A stretch of 24,555 nucleotides of DNA from Hydrogenothermaceae bacterium (GCA_026984355.1 JALSSG010000011.1:1-24555); one strand, 5' to 3'. Shown: positions 13,608 through 23,440, counted from the first letter of the stretch. Translations and numbers: made by a program. Notes: generated from the sequence alone by a model not told the origin.

Positions 13608-15176
13608 ATGGAAACTATATATCCATTTAAAAATTTTTATGAAGTTATACAGAAAAACGCAGAAAAATTCCCTAAAAGAACTATCCTATTTGAAGACAAA
13701 ATAAAGGTAAATAATATTCAATTAAAAGATTATGTAGATTCTTTTGCAAGATATTTAGAGATATTAGGTATAAAAAAAGATGATAAAGTAGCTATTTTAT
13801 TGAGAAACTCAAAAGAGTTTATCATTTCATTTTTAGGTATTGGTAAGCTTGGAGCTGTACCAGTTCCTGTAAATACATTTTTAAAGCCAAATGAATTACA
13901 GTTTATCTTAAACCACAGTGATGCAAAAATACTTATAACAGAAACAGAATTTGAAGACAAAATAAAACAGATTTTAGACAAAACTCAAATTCAAAAAGTA
14001 ATATGGAAAGATAAAACAGAAGATTTAGATAAGGATAATATAGCTTTTGAAGAATGCCTTACAATAAAGGATTATGAACACATTCTTCCACAAGCCGATT
14101 TAGATGATATAGCTGTAATTTTATATACGTCAGGAACAACTGGTCAACCAAAAGGAGTAATGCTTTCCTATAGAAATATATTTTCAAATATAGTAAACAT
14201 AGAAAAAGTAGTTCCTTTAAGTCATAAAGACAGATTTATAGTTTATCTTCCTATGTTTCACACTTTTACTTTAACTGCTACAGTTTTGATGCCCTTATAT
14301 TTTGCTTCTCCTATAGTTATCATACGTTCAATTCTTCCATTTTCTAACATACTAAAGCAAACTCTATTAAAAAGAGTTACAGTATTTATGGGTGTTCCTG
14401 AAGTCTTTAACGCTTTATCCAAAGCAAATTTACCATGGTATTTTATGTGGTTTAACAGTCTAAAAGCATTTGTGTCTGGAGGGGCTCCCTTACCAGAAGC
14501 TACATTAAAACGGATGAAAGAGAAGTTTCCTAAAGTTCCTTTACTTGAAGGTTATGGACTATCAGAAGCCTCGCCTGTTGTGTCTGTTAATAGGCTGGAA
14601 AAACAAAAACCTTTATCAGTTGGTCCACCTTTACCAGATTATCAGGTAAAGATTGTAAATGATGAATTCATAGAACTTAAAGCAGGAGAAATAGGAGAAA
14701 TTATAGTAAAAGGTGATAATGTTATGAAAGGATATTACAAAAATCCTCAAGCTACAGAAGAAACTGTAATAAATGGATGGCTGTTAACTGGAGATCTAGG
14801 ATACCTAGATGAAGAAGGATATTTATATATTGTAGATAGAAAAAAAGACCTCATTATTTCAAAAGGTATAAATATATATCCAAGAGAAATTGAAGAACTT
14901 TTAAATCAGCACGAATATGTTGATATGTGTGCTGTAGTAGGAAAAAAAGATGAAATTCATGGTGAAATACCAGTAGCTTTTATTCAGCTTAAAGAAGATG
15001 CACCTAAAGATATTAATCCTAATATTTTCAAAAATTTTCTAAAAGATAAATTGGCAAACTATAAGATACCCAAAAAATTTATAATCCTTGACGAACTTCC
15101 AAAAAATGCCACAGGAAAAGTTTTAAAAAGAGTCTTAAGAGAAAAATTAAATAACGGAGAGTATGGAGAGCTATGA
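13608..15176 (+). CDS. AMP-forming acyl-CoA synthetase (long-chain type)
   Basis: A 522-aa member of the ANL adenylating family, which activates a carboxylic acid with ATP and loads it on CoA. The A3 P-loop is at 173-183 (Tyr-Thr-Ser-Gly-Thr-Thr-Gly). A5 Gly-Tyr-Gly-Leu-Ser-Glu is at 315-320, A7 Thr-Gly-Asp-Leu-Gly at 394-398, A8 around Arg411-Lys412, and the catalytic lysine Lys504 is in Ala-Thr-Gly-Lys. There is no signal peptide. Length and motifs suit a FadD-like long-chain enzyme, but chain length cannot be read from sequence, and an acyl-ACP or aryl specificity is possible. GAGGT precedes the ATG by 6 bases. thiE overlaps its stop by 4 bases. Confidence 0.93.
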   Translation: METIYPFKNFYEVIQKNAEKFPKRTILFEDKIKVNNIQLKDYVDSFARYLEILGIKKDDKVAILLRNSKEFIISFLGIGKLGAVPVPVNTFLKPNELQFILNHSDAKILITETEFEDKIKQILDKTQIQKVIWKDKTEDLDKDNIAFEECLTIKDYEHILPQADLDDIAVILYTSGTTGQPKGVMLSYRNIFSNIVNIEKVVPLSHKDRFIVYLPMFHTFTLTATVLMPLYFASPIVIIRSILPFSNILKQTLLKRVTVFMGVPEVFNALSKANLPWYFMWFNSLKAFVSGGAPLPEATLKRMKEKFPKVPLLEGYGLSEASPVVSVNRLEKQKPLSVGPPLPDYQVKIVNDEFIELKAGEIGEIIVKGDNVMKGYYKNPQATEETVINGWLLTGDLGYLDEEGYLYIVDRKKDLIISKGINIYPREIEELLNQHEYVDMCAVVGKKDEIHGEIPVAFIQLKEDAPKDINPNIFKNFLKDKLANYKIPKKFIILDELPKNATGKVLKRVLREKLNNGEYGEL

Positions 15177-15820
15177 AAAAAATAGACCTATCTTTATACG
15201 TTATAACAGATGAAAATCTTTTAAAAAAAGATTTAGAAAAAGCAGTCCAAGAAGCTATTGAAGGAGGAGCTACAGTTATACAGTATCGGGCAAAAAATAA
15301 AGATACAAAAGATATGTATGAAGAAGCAACAAGAATAAAAAAAATATGTGATAAATATTCAATTCCTCTTATCATAAATGATAGAGTAGATATAGCTATA
15401 GCTGTAGATGCTTCAGGTGTACATGTAGGTCAGGAAGATATGCCAGTAGAAGTAGTAAGAAGGCTTATAGGATTTAATAAAATTCTTGGACTTTCTACAA
15501 AAAATATAAAACAGGTAAAGGAAGCTAACAATCTTCCAGTTGATTATATAGGTTTTGGAAGTATATTTCCTACAAACACAAAAGATAATGCAAAGATAGC
15601 TGGATTAGAGAACCTAAAAAAAGCACTGGATATATCAATACAACCAATAGTAGCTATTGGAGGAATTAATCATAAAAACATACAACAAGTTTTAGAAACT
15701 GGTTGCAAAAACATAGCTGTAGTCTCTGCAGTGTTCAAAGATAAAAAGCGTATAAAACAAAATACAAAGGCTCTATTAGAAAAAATAAAAAATACAAAAA
15801 CTGTAGGCTTTAAAGCATGA
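15173..15820 (+). CDS. thiE: Thiamine-phosphate synthase ThiE
   Basis: ThiE (215 aa) couples hydroxymethylpyrimidine diphosphate to thiazole phosphate to make thiamine phosphate. The motifs are intact: Gln-Tyr-Arg-Ala-Lys (37-41, pyrophosphate binding), Ile-Ile-Asn-Asp-Arg (67-71), Gly-Val-His-Val-Gly-Gln-Glu-Asp (82-89), Gly-Phe-Gly-Ser-Ile-Phe-Pro-Thr-Asn-Thr-Lys (127-137), Ile-Gly-Gly-Ile (162-165) and a closing Val-Val-Ser-Ala-Val. Its start overlaps the acyl-CoA synthetase stop, and its stop overlaps the aguA start (both ATGA), so it depends on coupled translation in an operon with no obvious thiamine logic. It would use the product of thiG at 3718. Confidence 0.96.
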   Translation: MKKIDLSLYVITDENLLKKDLEKAVQEAIEGGATVIQYRAKNKDTKDMYEEATRIKKICDKYSIPLIINDRVDIAIAVDASGVHVGQEDMPVEVVRRLIGFNKILGLSTKNIKQVKEANNLPVDYIGFGSIFPTNTKDNAKIAGLENLKKALDISIQPIVAIGGINHKNIQQVLETGCKNIAVVSAVFKDKKRIKQNTKALLEKIKNTKTVGFKA

Positions 15821-16824
15821 TAAAAAACCTTCCTAAAATGCCTCCAGAATGGCACAGGCATAAAGGAACAATATTAACTTATCCTCAAAACCCAGAAACA
15901 TTTTTTGACAGATTAGAGCAGGCAAGAGACACATTTATAGAATTTGTAAGATTAATATCCTTAGAAGAGGAAGTTTATATAAACGTAGACGATGAACTTA
16001 CAAAATATGAACTCGAACAAAAATTAGCTAATAAATGTGTTCAAAGTAATGTAAAGATAAATATACTAAAAACAAATGATGCATGGTGTAGAGACTATGC
16101 TCCAACATTTTTAAAAAACAAAAATAAGCTTATTGCTGTTGTATGGGAATTTAATGGATGGGGAGAAAAATATCCGTATCAAAAAGATAAAGAAGCAGGG
16201 GAAAAACTCGCTTATATGTTTGCTGACACAGTTCTAACTCCTGATTTAGTTCTTGAAGGTGGAGCTATAGAGATAAACTCTAAAGGTATTCTCCTGACAA
16301 CTGAAAGCTGTGTCCTAAAAAGGAATCCTGATAAATCAAAATCAGAGATAGAAGAGTACCTGAAGAAGTACACAGGAGCCAGGCAGATAGTATGGCTTCC
16401 AGGAGGAGATATAGCTGGCGATGATACAGATGGTCATATTGATAATATTGCAAGATTCCTTGATGATAATACTGTAGCTGTTTTATACACAGAAGATAAA
16501 AATGATGAAAACTATGAAACATTAAAAAACAATGTTGAGTTTTTAGAGAAACTTGAACAATTTAATATTGTTAAGGTTCCTCAGCCACCACCTATCTACT
16601 ATGAATATCCATGGGGGAAAATGAGATTACCTGCAAGTTATCTGAATTTTTACATTTCTAACTTTGGAGTTATAGTTCCTGTTTTTAATACAGAAGAAGA
16701 TAATATAGTACTGTGCTTATACAAAGAATACTTTAAAGATAGACCAGTTATAGGTCTAAATGCAGTGGATATATTAGTCGGTCAAGGTGCTTTTCACTGT
16801 TTATCCCAGCAGATACCTTATTGA
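15817..16824 (+). CDS. aguA: Agmatine deiminase
   Basis: Agmatine deiminase (335 aa) converts agmatine to N-carbamoylputrescine and ammonia, a step from arginine to polyamines. It belongs to the peptidyl-arginine-deiminase-like pentein family. Visible are Trp90-Cys-Arg-Asp93 with Tyr-Ala-Pro, Leu-Glu-Gly-Gly at 146-149, Leu-Pro-Gly-Gly-Asp near 194-198, the catalytic Asp-Gly-His207-Ile-Asp209, and the nucleophile Cys328 in Phe-His-Cys-Leu-Ser-Gln-Gln at the very end. All catalytic residues seem present. The gene overlaps thiE by 4 bases. N-carbamoylputrescine amidase (aguB), its usual partner, is not in the window. Confidence 0.93.
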   Translation: MIKNLPKMPPEWHRHKGTILTYPQNPETFFDRLEQARDTFIEFVRLISLEEEVYINVDDELTKYELEQKLANKCVQSNVKINILKTNDAWCRDYAPTFLKNKNKLIAVVWEFNGWGEKYPYQKDKEAGEKLAYMFADTVLTPDLVLEGGAIEINSKGILLTTESCVLKRNPDKSKSEIEEYLKKYTGARQIVWLPGGDIAGDDTDGHIDNIARFLDDNTVAVLYTEDKNDENYETLKNNVEFLEKLEQFNIVKVPQPPPIYYEYPWGKMRLPASYLNFYISNFGVIVPVFNTEEDNIVLCLYKEYFKDRPVIGLNAVDILVGQGAFHCLSQQIPY

Positions 16825-16847
16825 CAAGTTTCAATTTTATATATAAC
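16821..16847 (+). promoter_or_regulatory. Probable promoter of the cytochrome c peroxidase gene
   Basis: A perfect TTGACA (16821-16826), overlapping the aguA stop codon (TGA, 16822-16824), is followed after 15 bases by TATAAC (16842-16847); TAACTT at 17-base spacing is an alternative -10. It gives the peroxidase gene its own start of transcription within a 58-base gap. Confidence 0.5.
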
Positions 16848-16882
16848 TTATTTACTATACAAAATAGTAGGAAGGCTCAGGG

Positions 16883-17890
16883 ATGAGAAAAATAGCTTTT
16901 TTTGTTTTACTTAATATATCTTTTTCTTTTGCTGGAGATGTATCTCTTTTAAGCAAAGCTAGAAACTATTTTGATGTTCTTCCAGAAGTTTTTCCATCAG
17001 ATAACAATACCTTAACCCCTGAAAAAATAAAACTTGGTAAAATGCTTTTTTATGAAAAAAGAATATCTATAGACGGTACTACAAGTTGTGCGAAATGTCA
17101 TCCTATAACCTTATATGGTACAGATGGTTTAGAAAAATCAAGAGGAAACTTTTCAAAAGAAAATCCAAGAAATGCACCGACTATCTTTAATGCTGCCGGT
17201 CAGATTTCACAACACTGGAGAGGAGATAGGAAAGATGTAGAAGACCAGGCAAAAAGGTCAGTTTTAGGAAAAGGTTCTTTTGGAGCACCATCATACCAGT
17301 GGGTAGAAGAAAAATTAAGAAGTATAAAAGGATATGTATCATTGTTTAAAGAAGCTTTCCCAGAAGATAAAAATCCAGTAAATATTGACAATTTTGCAAA
17401 AGCTATAGGAGCATGGGAAAGAACTTTATCAACACCTTCAAGGTTTGATGAGTTTTTAAAAGGGCATGTAGATGCTTTAACAGAAAAAGAAAAAAGAGGT
17501 CTTGATAAATTTATATCTATAGGGTGTGCTTCCTGTCATAATGGAGCTTTATTAGGAGGAAACTCTTATCAGAAATTTGGTATATATGAACCATATTGGA
17601 AATATACAAAAAGTAAATCAATAGACAAAGGAAGATATAATGTTACAAAGAAAAAAGAAGATATGTATGTATTTAAGGTACCACAGCTTAGAAATGTTGC
17701 TTTAACTCCTCCTTATTTCCATGATGGTTCTGTTAAAGATTTAAAAAAAGCTATATGGATAATGGGAAAAGTTCAGTTAGGAAAAGATTTGTCAAAGCAA
17801 GATGTTGAGGATATATATTCATTCTTAAAATCTCTAAACGGCAGGTTGTCAGAAGATATAACTACTCTACCTACTTTACCTATAGAATAA
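16883..17890 (+). CDS. Periplasmic diheme cytochrome c peroxidase (CcpA/MauG family)
   Basis: A 335-aa protein with a signal peptide (about residues 1-17, cleavage after Ser-Phe-Ala). Two CxxCH haem c sites, Cys69-His73 and Cys215-His219, match the two-domain bacterial CcpA/MauG fold. Family motifs Asn-Ala-Pro-Thr-Ile-Phe-Asn (97-103), His-Trp-Arg-Gly-Asp (111-115), Pro-Gln-Leu-Arg-Asn (267-271) and Tyr-Phe-His-Asp-Gly (278-282) are present. Met294 is a candidate axial ligand of the high-potential haem. It reduces hydrogen peroxide with electrons from a small cytochrome c. A MauG-like oxidase role is less likely. GGAAGG lies about 10 bases before the ATG. It needs cytochrome c maturation genes elsewhere. 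Confidence 0.94.
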   Translation: MRKIAFFVLLNISFSFAGDVSLLSKARNYFDVLPEVFPSDNNTLTPEKIKLGKMLFYEKRISIDGTTSCAKCHPITLYGTDGLEKSRGNFSKENPRNAPTIFNAAGQISQHWRGDRKDVEDQAKRSVLGKGSFGAPSYQWVEEKLRSIKGYVSLFKEAFPEDKNPVNIDNFAKAIGAWERTLSTPSRFDEFLKGHVDALTEKEKRGLDKFISIGCASCHNGALLGGNSYQKFGIYEPYWKYTKSKSIDKGRYNVTKKKEDMYVFKVPQLRNVALTPPYFHDGSVKDLKKAIWIMGKVQLGKDLSKQDVEDIYSFLKSLNGRLSEDITTLPTLPIE

Positions 17891-17896
17891 GAAAAT

Positions 17897-17920
17897 AAAA
17901 AACCCCCCCTTTTTGGGGGG
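17897..17920 (-). terminator. Rho-independent terminator of the giant lipoprotein gene
   Basis: On the minus strand six C (17920-17915), a 5-base loop of A, and six G (17909-17904, plus one more G) make a very stable stem, followed by TTTTTT, A and TTTT. It begins 4 bases after the stop codon at 17924. In the plus direction the stem has no T-run, so it serves the convergent cytochrome peroxidase gene poorly. Confidence 0.9.
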
Positions 17921-17923
17921 AAG

Positions 17924-20900
17924 CTATCTACATGAATCATATTCTATTATTTCTGAAGTAATATCCTGAATATCTATATAAGGTTCAAAAGTATTTATTT
18001 CTTTTTCTTTAATTACTATGGATGAAGTGTCCACGGTATTTGTGGTATAAGATATTTTAAGTTTGTTAAAGCCAATATCCTCTGGATCTAAAGACCCAAC
18101 ATACTCATTACATCCTGAGCCATTTTTTGTTAAAGCTGAAATGTAAAATCCTTTAACACCTCTACTTTCATCAATTGAACCAAGAGTATAAATCCAGGAA
18201 TCTTTAATTGTTATACTTTGAGCATCATCAGAACATCTATCAGATTTACATACTCTAAGTTTTCTAACAAAAATGAAATCACCACTATATTTATTTAATT
18301 TAATAATTCTCTGTCCATCACCAGACCAATAATAATAAGAACCAAGTAAGTATATACTTTCATCATCAACTTCGAAATCTGCTATCTTATAACAGTAATA
18401 CGGGCATTCGTATAAAACTTCTTTTACATAAATATCCTCAAAGTTGTCCTTGTTCACTACCCATAATATATATGCATGTTTACCTGTTGTTACCAAATAA
18501 TCTATTAAAACATAAACATAACTTTCATCTGCACTAATAATAACAGGGGAAATGTATGTTTCTCCTAAATAAATGCTTTTAGCTTTTATAATTGACATAT
18601 CTTCGGTGGAAATTTTAGCTAAGATTATTCTTTTATTTTCTACAAAGGATACATAGAAATATTCTGAGTCAGAATAAAGATAACTAATGCTTTTTCTTTT
18701 ACCATTATATTCAAGTTCATTTAAACTTAAAATATTACCGTCAGACAAGGAGATTTTTATAAATGGATAATTGTTGTGTGCGTAAACAAGCCCTAAATCT
18801 CCAGATATAGATAAAGAATTATAATTACCAGGAAAGCATTTTTTCCAGCTAATATTTTCATTGAAGTCAAATTTTAAAAGGCATGTACCAGATTCTTTTT
18901 TTAAGCATTCAGGATTGGTACAAATTGAACCATTTTCTAATATTAAATAACCATCCGATAGTGGAGAAAGGTTTACATCGCTAATAAACCCTTTTAGTAC
19001 AGTTTCAGCTTTATTTAAATAAATGCCATCCGCAATGTAAAATTCTGATAAATATCCGGTAGGAGGTATTCCTGATTTGAAATGAGCAATAAGTTTGTCT
19101 CCTATATACTCTAATTTACCATAAGCAGGATATTCTAATTCATATATAGAAAGAAGTCCTTCATAATTTACCGTAACTTCATAAATTGCTCCCTTCTTTG
19201 AACCATCGGAGAAAAGAACTTCAACGTAACACTCATAAGTCCCAGGATTTTCATATATATAAGAAGCAGTTGATTCTGTTGTTATTAAGTCAAATGTTCC
19301 ATCTCCATCAAAATCAAATTTATATTTTTCAGGTTTTAATCCTATTGAATAAACGTTAACGTTAAAATTAACAGTAAGTGGTGAGGTTCCGCTATTCTTA
19401 TCTCCGTTAATAACTACAAGCGGTTCAACCTTTTCAGCAGGAATATCAAAATTTATAGGCCCTAAAGGAGTTTCTAATTGTACATTTACTTTATTAATAG
19501 GATTTTTAGGAGAAACTTTGAATGTGATTTCTGGAGTATAAGTAATTATATCGTAAATTCCATCTAAATTTAAATCCCATTTATATTTTAAAACAGTTAA
19601 ATTCGACACACCTGATAAAAATAGTTTAACCTCCATCAAATTATTCTCTTCTAAATAAGAAATTATAGAACCAGAACCTACAAGATTTACTGTACCTAAA
19701 TTATAAAAGTGAAGATTTATGTCCATATCATTTGATGTATTATCTTCTGAATCCACCAGCTGAAAATTAAGGGTATAATCTCCAGAAGTGTTAAATTTAA
19801 TATCAAATTCAGTAGATTTATAACTTTGATTTTTTACACCATCTGGTCCATAAATTCTTACATTTACTTTTTTTACAGGAGTATATGATGCATACTTAAC
19901 TTTAAAGTGTACTGTTGTTGGAACAATATATGTGTCAACAACTTTATCAATTGATAAGATTTTAGGTGGAATTTTTTTCTTTTCAATAGTTACCTCAGAG
20001 CATTTTGTAGTACTACTTGCAAAATCTGAAGCTTTAAGACATATTCTTCCTTTTATATCTTTATTTCCATGTTTTACTTTAATTTTTGCAACTTTGTTAT
20101 TTAACCCATCCTCAACGCTAATAATACTTAAAGGAAAAGTATACCATCTTAATTTTATATCATCTCCATCTTTATCTTTAACTTCAGCTTTTACTTCTAA
20201 ATTTTCTTGCTGTGCTGTTATTTTTTCAGGGACATTAAAAGATATAATTGCGGGTTTTGTATTGACTAAATGTATATCTACTTTCTGGGATTTTCTTTCA
20301 CTATGTAATTCATCTTTTAATTCAGCATATATATTGTTTATCTTTCCAAGATAAAACATTTGTTCCCTTGAAGGCATTTTAACGTTTATTGGATTTCCAT
20401 TTCCTATTTTTAAGGAGCCTACATACCATGTTATAGAAGGATTAGAATTTATTTGAGAACATTCGCTCTTTGACAAGGATTTAGATTTCTCAATTTCTGC
20501 AGAAAAAGTGTAGGTTAAATTAGGTTCTATAACTTCTGGAACAGTTATTGATTTTATTCTATAAAAATCACAAAGATAAACTTTAAAATTAAATTCTCTC
20601 GAAGAGGAAATATTAACATTTTTCAGTTGAAATAATAATGTATTTTGAATTAAATTCCTTCCGTTAAAAGAAACTGATATATTTATATCTGTAGGAGTAT
20701 TAAGAACTGCTTCAGAAGTTGAAAATTTGCAGAATATATTTTTGTCTTCTATCCAACAATTATTGTTTGTTGGATTTAATAAATGTTTATTTTTTATGTA
20801 AAAAGATGATACCTTATTTATTTCTATATTTTTAGGAAGTTCAAAGGAAAACTTTAGTAAAACTTCGGTCAAAGTTAAACTTTCAGCTAAATTAATATCA

Positions 20901-23440
20901 CCTATCCATGCTCCAATTATTCCGGATGGTGTTTCCGCAGGAACTTTAGGAGATGGGATTAAATCGAGAGGTACTCCTTCAGATGATAATCCATTGATAG
21001 GAAGCTTGTAAATTCCCATATCTGGTATAGATATATTTAGCTGGGAAAGATAACCACCAAATTCTTCAAAGTTGCCAGGAACAGGGGGTAATTCTTCTTC
21101 CAGCTCAAGATTATCATAATTAAACCATTTATTATAAAATCCTTTACCACCAGTAACGGCATTTAACATTGTATTCAATGTATAAAGACCATCTATAGCT
21201 TCTACTGTTTCCTTTAATTCGAGAATACCTGTTATTTCCTTATTATCTATATTTTTAACAAAATTCTGATAGTTTTCTATAAAGCTTTTTAGATTTGAAC
21301 ATGTATTAGATAAGGCTTCTAAATCCACATAGTTTAAAGGAGATGAAAGTAAATCAATAAAATTGTCTGGACGGCATTCCGGTTCAATGGAATTTGTTGC
21401 ACGGGATAAAGCTCTAATGACTAAATAATTTGCAGAATCCCACTTTGAGGCAAGTTCTTTTTTCTTTATCTCGACATTAGCGTCGTAAATATCAAATCCA
21501 ATTTGTATTCCAGTTGCTACTATATTTGCATATATTAATGCTGTTCCTAACTTGTCTGCTAGAGCTTTGCTTAAATCTGTTGCTTCGAATGCTTTAGCAA
21601 ATTTTGCTAAATTTTTATCTTGCTCTAAGCATTTTAGGAAATTTTGGTTTAAACCTCCAGTTTGTTCATCTATCATATTCTTTAGAAGACTTCCAACAAA
21701 TTTTATTGTTGCCCCCAAAATTTTGTCAGAAGAAGGAAGCTGTATTGGACCTTTACTTATTTGAGCTAAATAATCTGTAATCTCACCAGGTGCTACTTCT
21801 CCAACTGCATGGAAAACCGGTCTTAGACAAGGATTTTCTAAACTTCCATATTTAGCAACAGCTTGAAAGAAATCTCCCAATTTAAAATTAGAAATTTCTA
21901 GTGGAGAACCTGTAGCAATTGGAATATTTACATCTATACCCAAAATATCACCAAAACCCTTTATAACATCTTCGAGTATTTTTTCTTGAGTTTCTTTTAT
22001 TACTTTTTCGAAATCCTCTGCAGAAATTTTTTCATTACTTACATATATTTTATGGACATTTTCAAAATATTTGAAAGCTTCATTAAATCTTCCCTCATCT
22101 ATAAGTTCTTTAAACTTGTTTGCAGTTTTTCGTATAGAATCTCTATCTGTTTCACTTAAACCTTTGGAATTACTTAGTAAATTCAGATATTCATAAAGTC
22201 TATAACCATAATCTTTTAAAATGTTAGCTACATTTTCCCACTGTTTTTCGCACTTTTCAGCTAAATTTCTGTTTTTAATTAGGTTTATAATATCGTCTCC
22301 CCAATTTAAGTAAGCCTTTATCATTTCTTTGTCGCAATCTTTTAATTTAGGAAATACTTTTCTTAAATTATGAGGCACAGGAACACAGAAATAACAGTTT
22401 TCTGTTGCTTTATTTCCCCCTTGACCACCGTTCCAATTGACACCTGTTATTTCTATATATGTATTTTTACAGTTATCAATTCCTTTTAATCTTCCACATA
22501 TAGCTGCAGGTTTTGTAGGAATATCACAGTTTATAAAGGAAAAATGCTTTACTTTTCCAATTACATATAGATTTTTTCCTTCTTCTATTAACTTGCTAAG
22601 GTTATTTTTTGTAACTTTATTACCGTTTTCATCTACGAGATAGCCAAGTTCTTTTGCTTTTTCCCAAAGTCCTTCCTTTTCATCTAGATACCATAAGGGT
22701 ATTTCTATTTCAGGTGTTAAAAAGTTAAAATCAGATATTCCTGAATAATCTTCAGGGGAAATTTTTATTTTTATTATATATTCCCCTTCTGGAAGTTCAG
22801 TTGGCCATCCTTTTTCATCATAAAATCTTACATAAAAGGCACCAGTAGAGCTTAAATAAGCTGGTCCATCCCAATAAGCTTTAAAGTTTGCTGGCATCAA
22901 TTCTGTGTTTTTGCCCGGACTAATATAACCTATCTCAACTTTTGAAACAGACTGAGCTTTAGGAAAAGCCTTTGAATAAGACGGTATAATTACTTCAATA
23001 TTGTTTGTTTTTGATATGAATTCTGAACTGGTTTTTTTTATTTGAACTTCTTTTGAAGAGGTTATCTTTTGAAGATAGAATACTCTGTCCATTTTTTCAT
23101 TTTGATTAAAGGTTTTTACTAAGGGAATATAACCAGGGGCATCTATTTTTAAGACTCTTTTGTATTCTATGGTGTCTTGCGCTTCAAAAATACCATTTTC
23201 ATCTGCAGTAATATTTTTAATTTCAGAATCTTCAATAATTCCATTTTGATTTTTATCAATTGACAATCTTATAAATGCTAAAGAAATTGGAATATTTGTT
23301 TGATTATCAATAATTTGAAACTTGGAAACCCTTGTAGGTTTAGGTGAAGTTTTTTCACTTTTTTCTTTTAACATATCGCAACTAAAGAAAGGGAAAGTAA
23401 AAAACAATACGAAGATTAATCTTAGAACATGCTTAAGCAT
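17924..23440 (-). CDS. Giant (1838-aa) lipoprotein with Ig/PKD-like domains and C-terminal beta-propeller
   Basis: The signal ends in a lipobox, Pro-Phe-Phe-Ser-Cys21. An Asp follows the Cys, which in E. coli can favour inner-membrane retention, though this rule may not hold here. Next come a carboxypeptidase-regulatory-like beta domain (about 38-125) with an EF-hand-like loop from Asp62 to Glu73, a mixed Cys-containing segment, and a long helical region (about 365-780). Ig-like strands follow (about 840-1330), then a clear PKD domain (about 1340-1425) with Asp-Phe-Asp-Gly-Asp-Gly and Pro-Gly-Thr-Tyr. The end (about 1435-1838) has repeated four-stranded patterns resembling a beta-propeller. 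I infer a surface or periplasmic adhesion or scaffold protein; I do not recognise the whole architecture. GGGAGG precedes the ATG. Confidence 0.92.
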   Translation of the reverse strand: MLKHVLRLIFVLFFTFPFFSCDMLKEKSEKTSPKPTRVSKFQIIDNQTNIPISLAFIRLSIDKNQNGIIEDSEIKNITADENGIFEAQDTIEYKRVLKIDAPGYIPLVKTFNQNEKMDRVFYLQKITSSKEVQIKKTSSEFISKTNNIEVIIPSYSKAFPKAQSVSKVEIGYISPGKNTELMPANFKAYWDGPAYLSSTGAFYVRFYDEKGWPTELPEGEYIIKIKISPEDYSGISDFNFLTPEIEIPLWYLDEKEGLWEKAKELGYLVDENGNKVTKNNLSKLIEEGKNLYVIGKVKHFSFINCDIPTKPAAICGRLKGIDNCKNTYIEITGVNWNGGQGGNKATENCYFCVPVPHNLRKVFPKLKDCDKEMIKAYLNWGDDIINLIKNRNLAEKCEKQWENVANILKDYGYRLYEYLNLLSNSKGLSETDRDSIRKTANKFKELIDEGRFNEAFKYFENVHKIYVSNEKISAEDFEKVIKETQEKILEDVIKGFGDILGIDVNIPIATGSPLEISNFKLGDFFQAVAKYGSLENPCLRPVFHAVGEVAPGEITDYLAQISKGPIQLPSSDKILGATIKFVGSLLKNMIDEQTGGLNQNFLKCLEQDKNLAKFAKAFEATDLSKALADKLGTALIYANIVATGIQIGFDIYDANVEIKKKELASKWDSANYLVIRALSRATNSIEPECRPDNFIDLLSSPLNYVDLEALSNTCSNLKSFIENYQNFVKNIDNKEITGILELKETVEAIDGLYTLNTMLNAVTGGKGFYNKWFNYDNLELEEELPPVPGNFEEFGGYLSQLNISIPDMGIYKLPINGLSSEGVPLDLIPSPKVPAETPSGIIGAWIGDINLAESLTLTEVLLKFSFELPKNIEINKVSSFYIKNKHLLNPTNNNCWIEDKNIFCKFSTSEAVLNTPTDINISVSFNGRNLIQNTLLFQLKNVNISSSREFNFKVYLCDFYRIKSITVPEVIEPNLTYTFSAEIEKSKSLSKSECSQINSNPSITWYVGSLKIGNGNPINVKMPSREQMFYLGKINNIYAELKDELHSERKSQKVDIHLVNTKPAIISFNVPEKITAQQENLEVKAEVKDKDGDDIKLRWYTFPLSIISVEDGLNNKVAKIKVKHGNKDIKGRICLKASDFASSTTKCSEVTIEKKKIPPKILSIDKVVDTYIVPTTVHFKVKYASYTPVKKVNVRIYGPDGVKNQSYKSTEFDIKFNTSGDYTLNFQLVDSEDNTSNDMDINLHFYNLGTVNLVGSGSIISYLEENNLMEVKLFLSGVSNLTVLKYKWDLNLDGIYDIITYTPEITFKVSPKNPINKVNVQLETPLGPINFDIPAEKVEPLVVINGDKNSGTSPLTVNFNVNVYSIGLKPEKYKFDFDGDGTFDLITTESTASYIYENPGTYECYVEVLFSDGSKKGAIYEVTVNYEGLLSIYELEYPAYGKLEYIGDKLIAHFKSGIPPTGYLSEFYIADGIYLNKAETVLKGFISDVNLSPLSDGYLILENGSICTNPECLKKESGTCLLKFDFNENISWKKCFPGNYNSLSISGDLGLVYAHNNYPFIKISLSDGNILSLNELEYNGKRKSISYLYSDSEYFYVSFVENKRIILAKISTEDMSIIKAKSIYLGETYISPVIISADESYVYVLIDYLVTTGKHAYILWVVNKDNFEDIYVKEVLYECPYYCYKIADFEVDDESIYLLGSYYYWSGDGQRIIKLNKYSGDFIFVRKLRVCKSDRCSDDAQSITIKDSWIYTLGSIDESRGVKGFYISALTKNGSGCNEYVGSLDPEDIGFNKLKISYTTNTVDTSSIVIKEKEINTFEPYIDIQDITSEIIEYDSCR

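Noticed and set aside
19932..20354. A 140-codon plus-strand frame inside the giant lipoprotein gene
   Set aside because: Antisense to a continuous, well-formed coding sequence, Ser/Phe/Leu-rich, no ribosome-binding site or neighbours on that strand.
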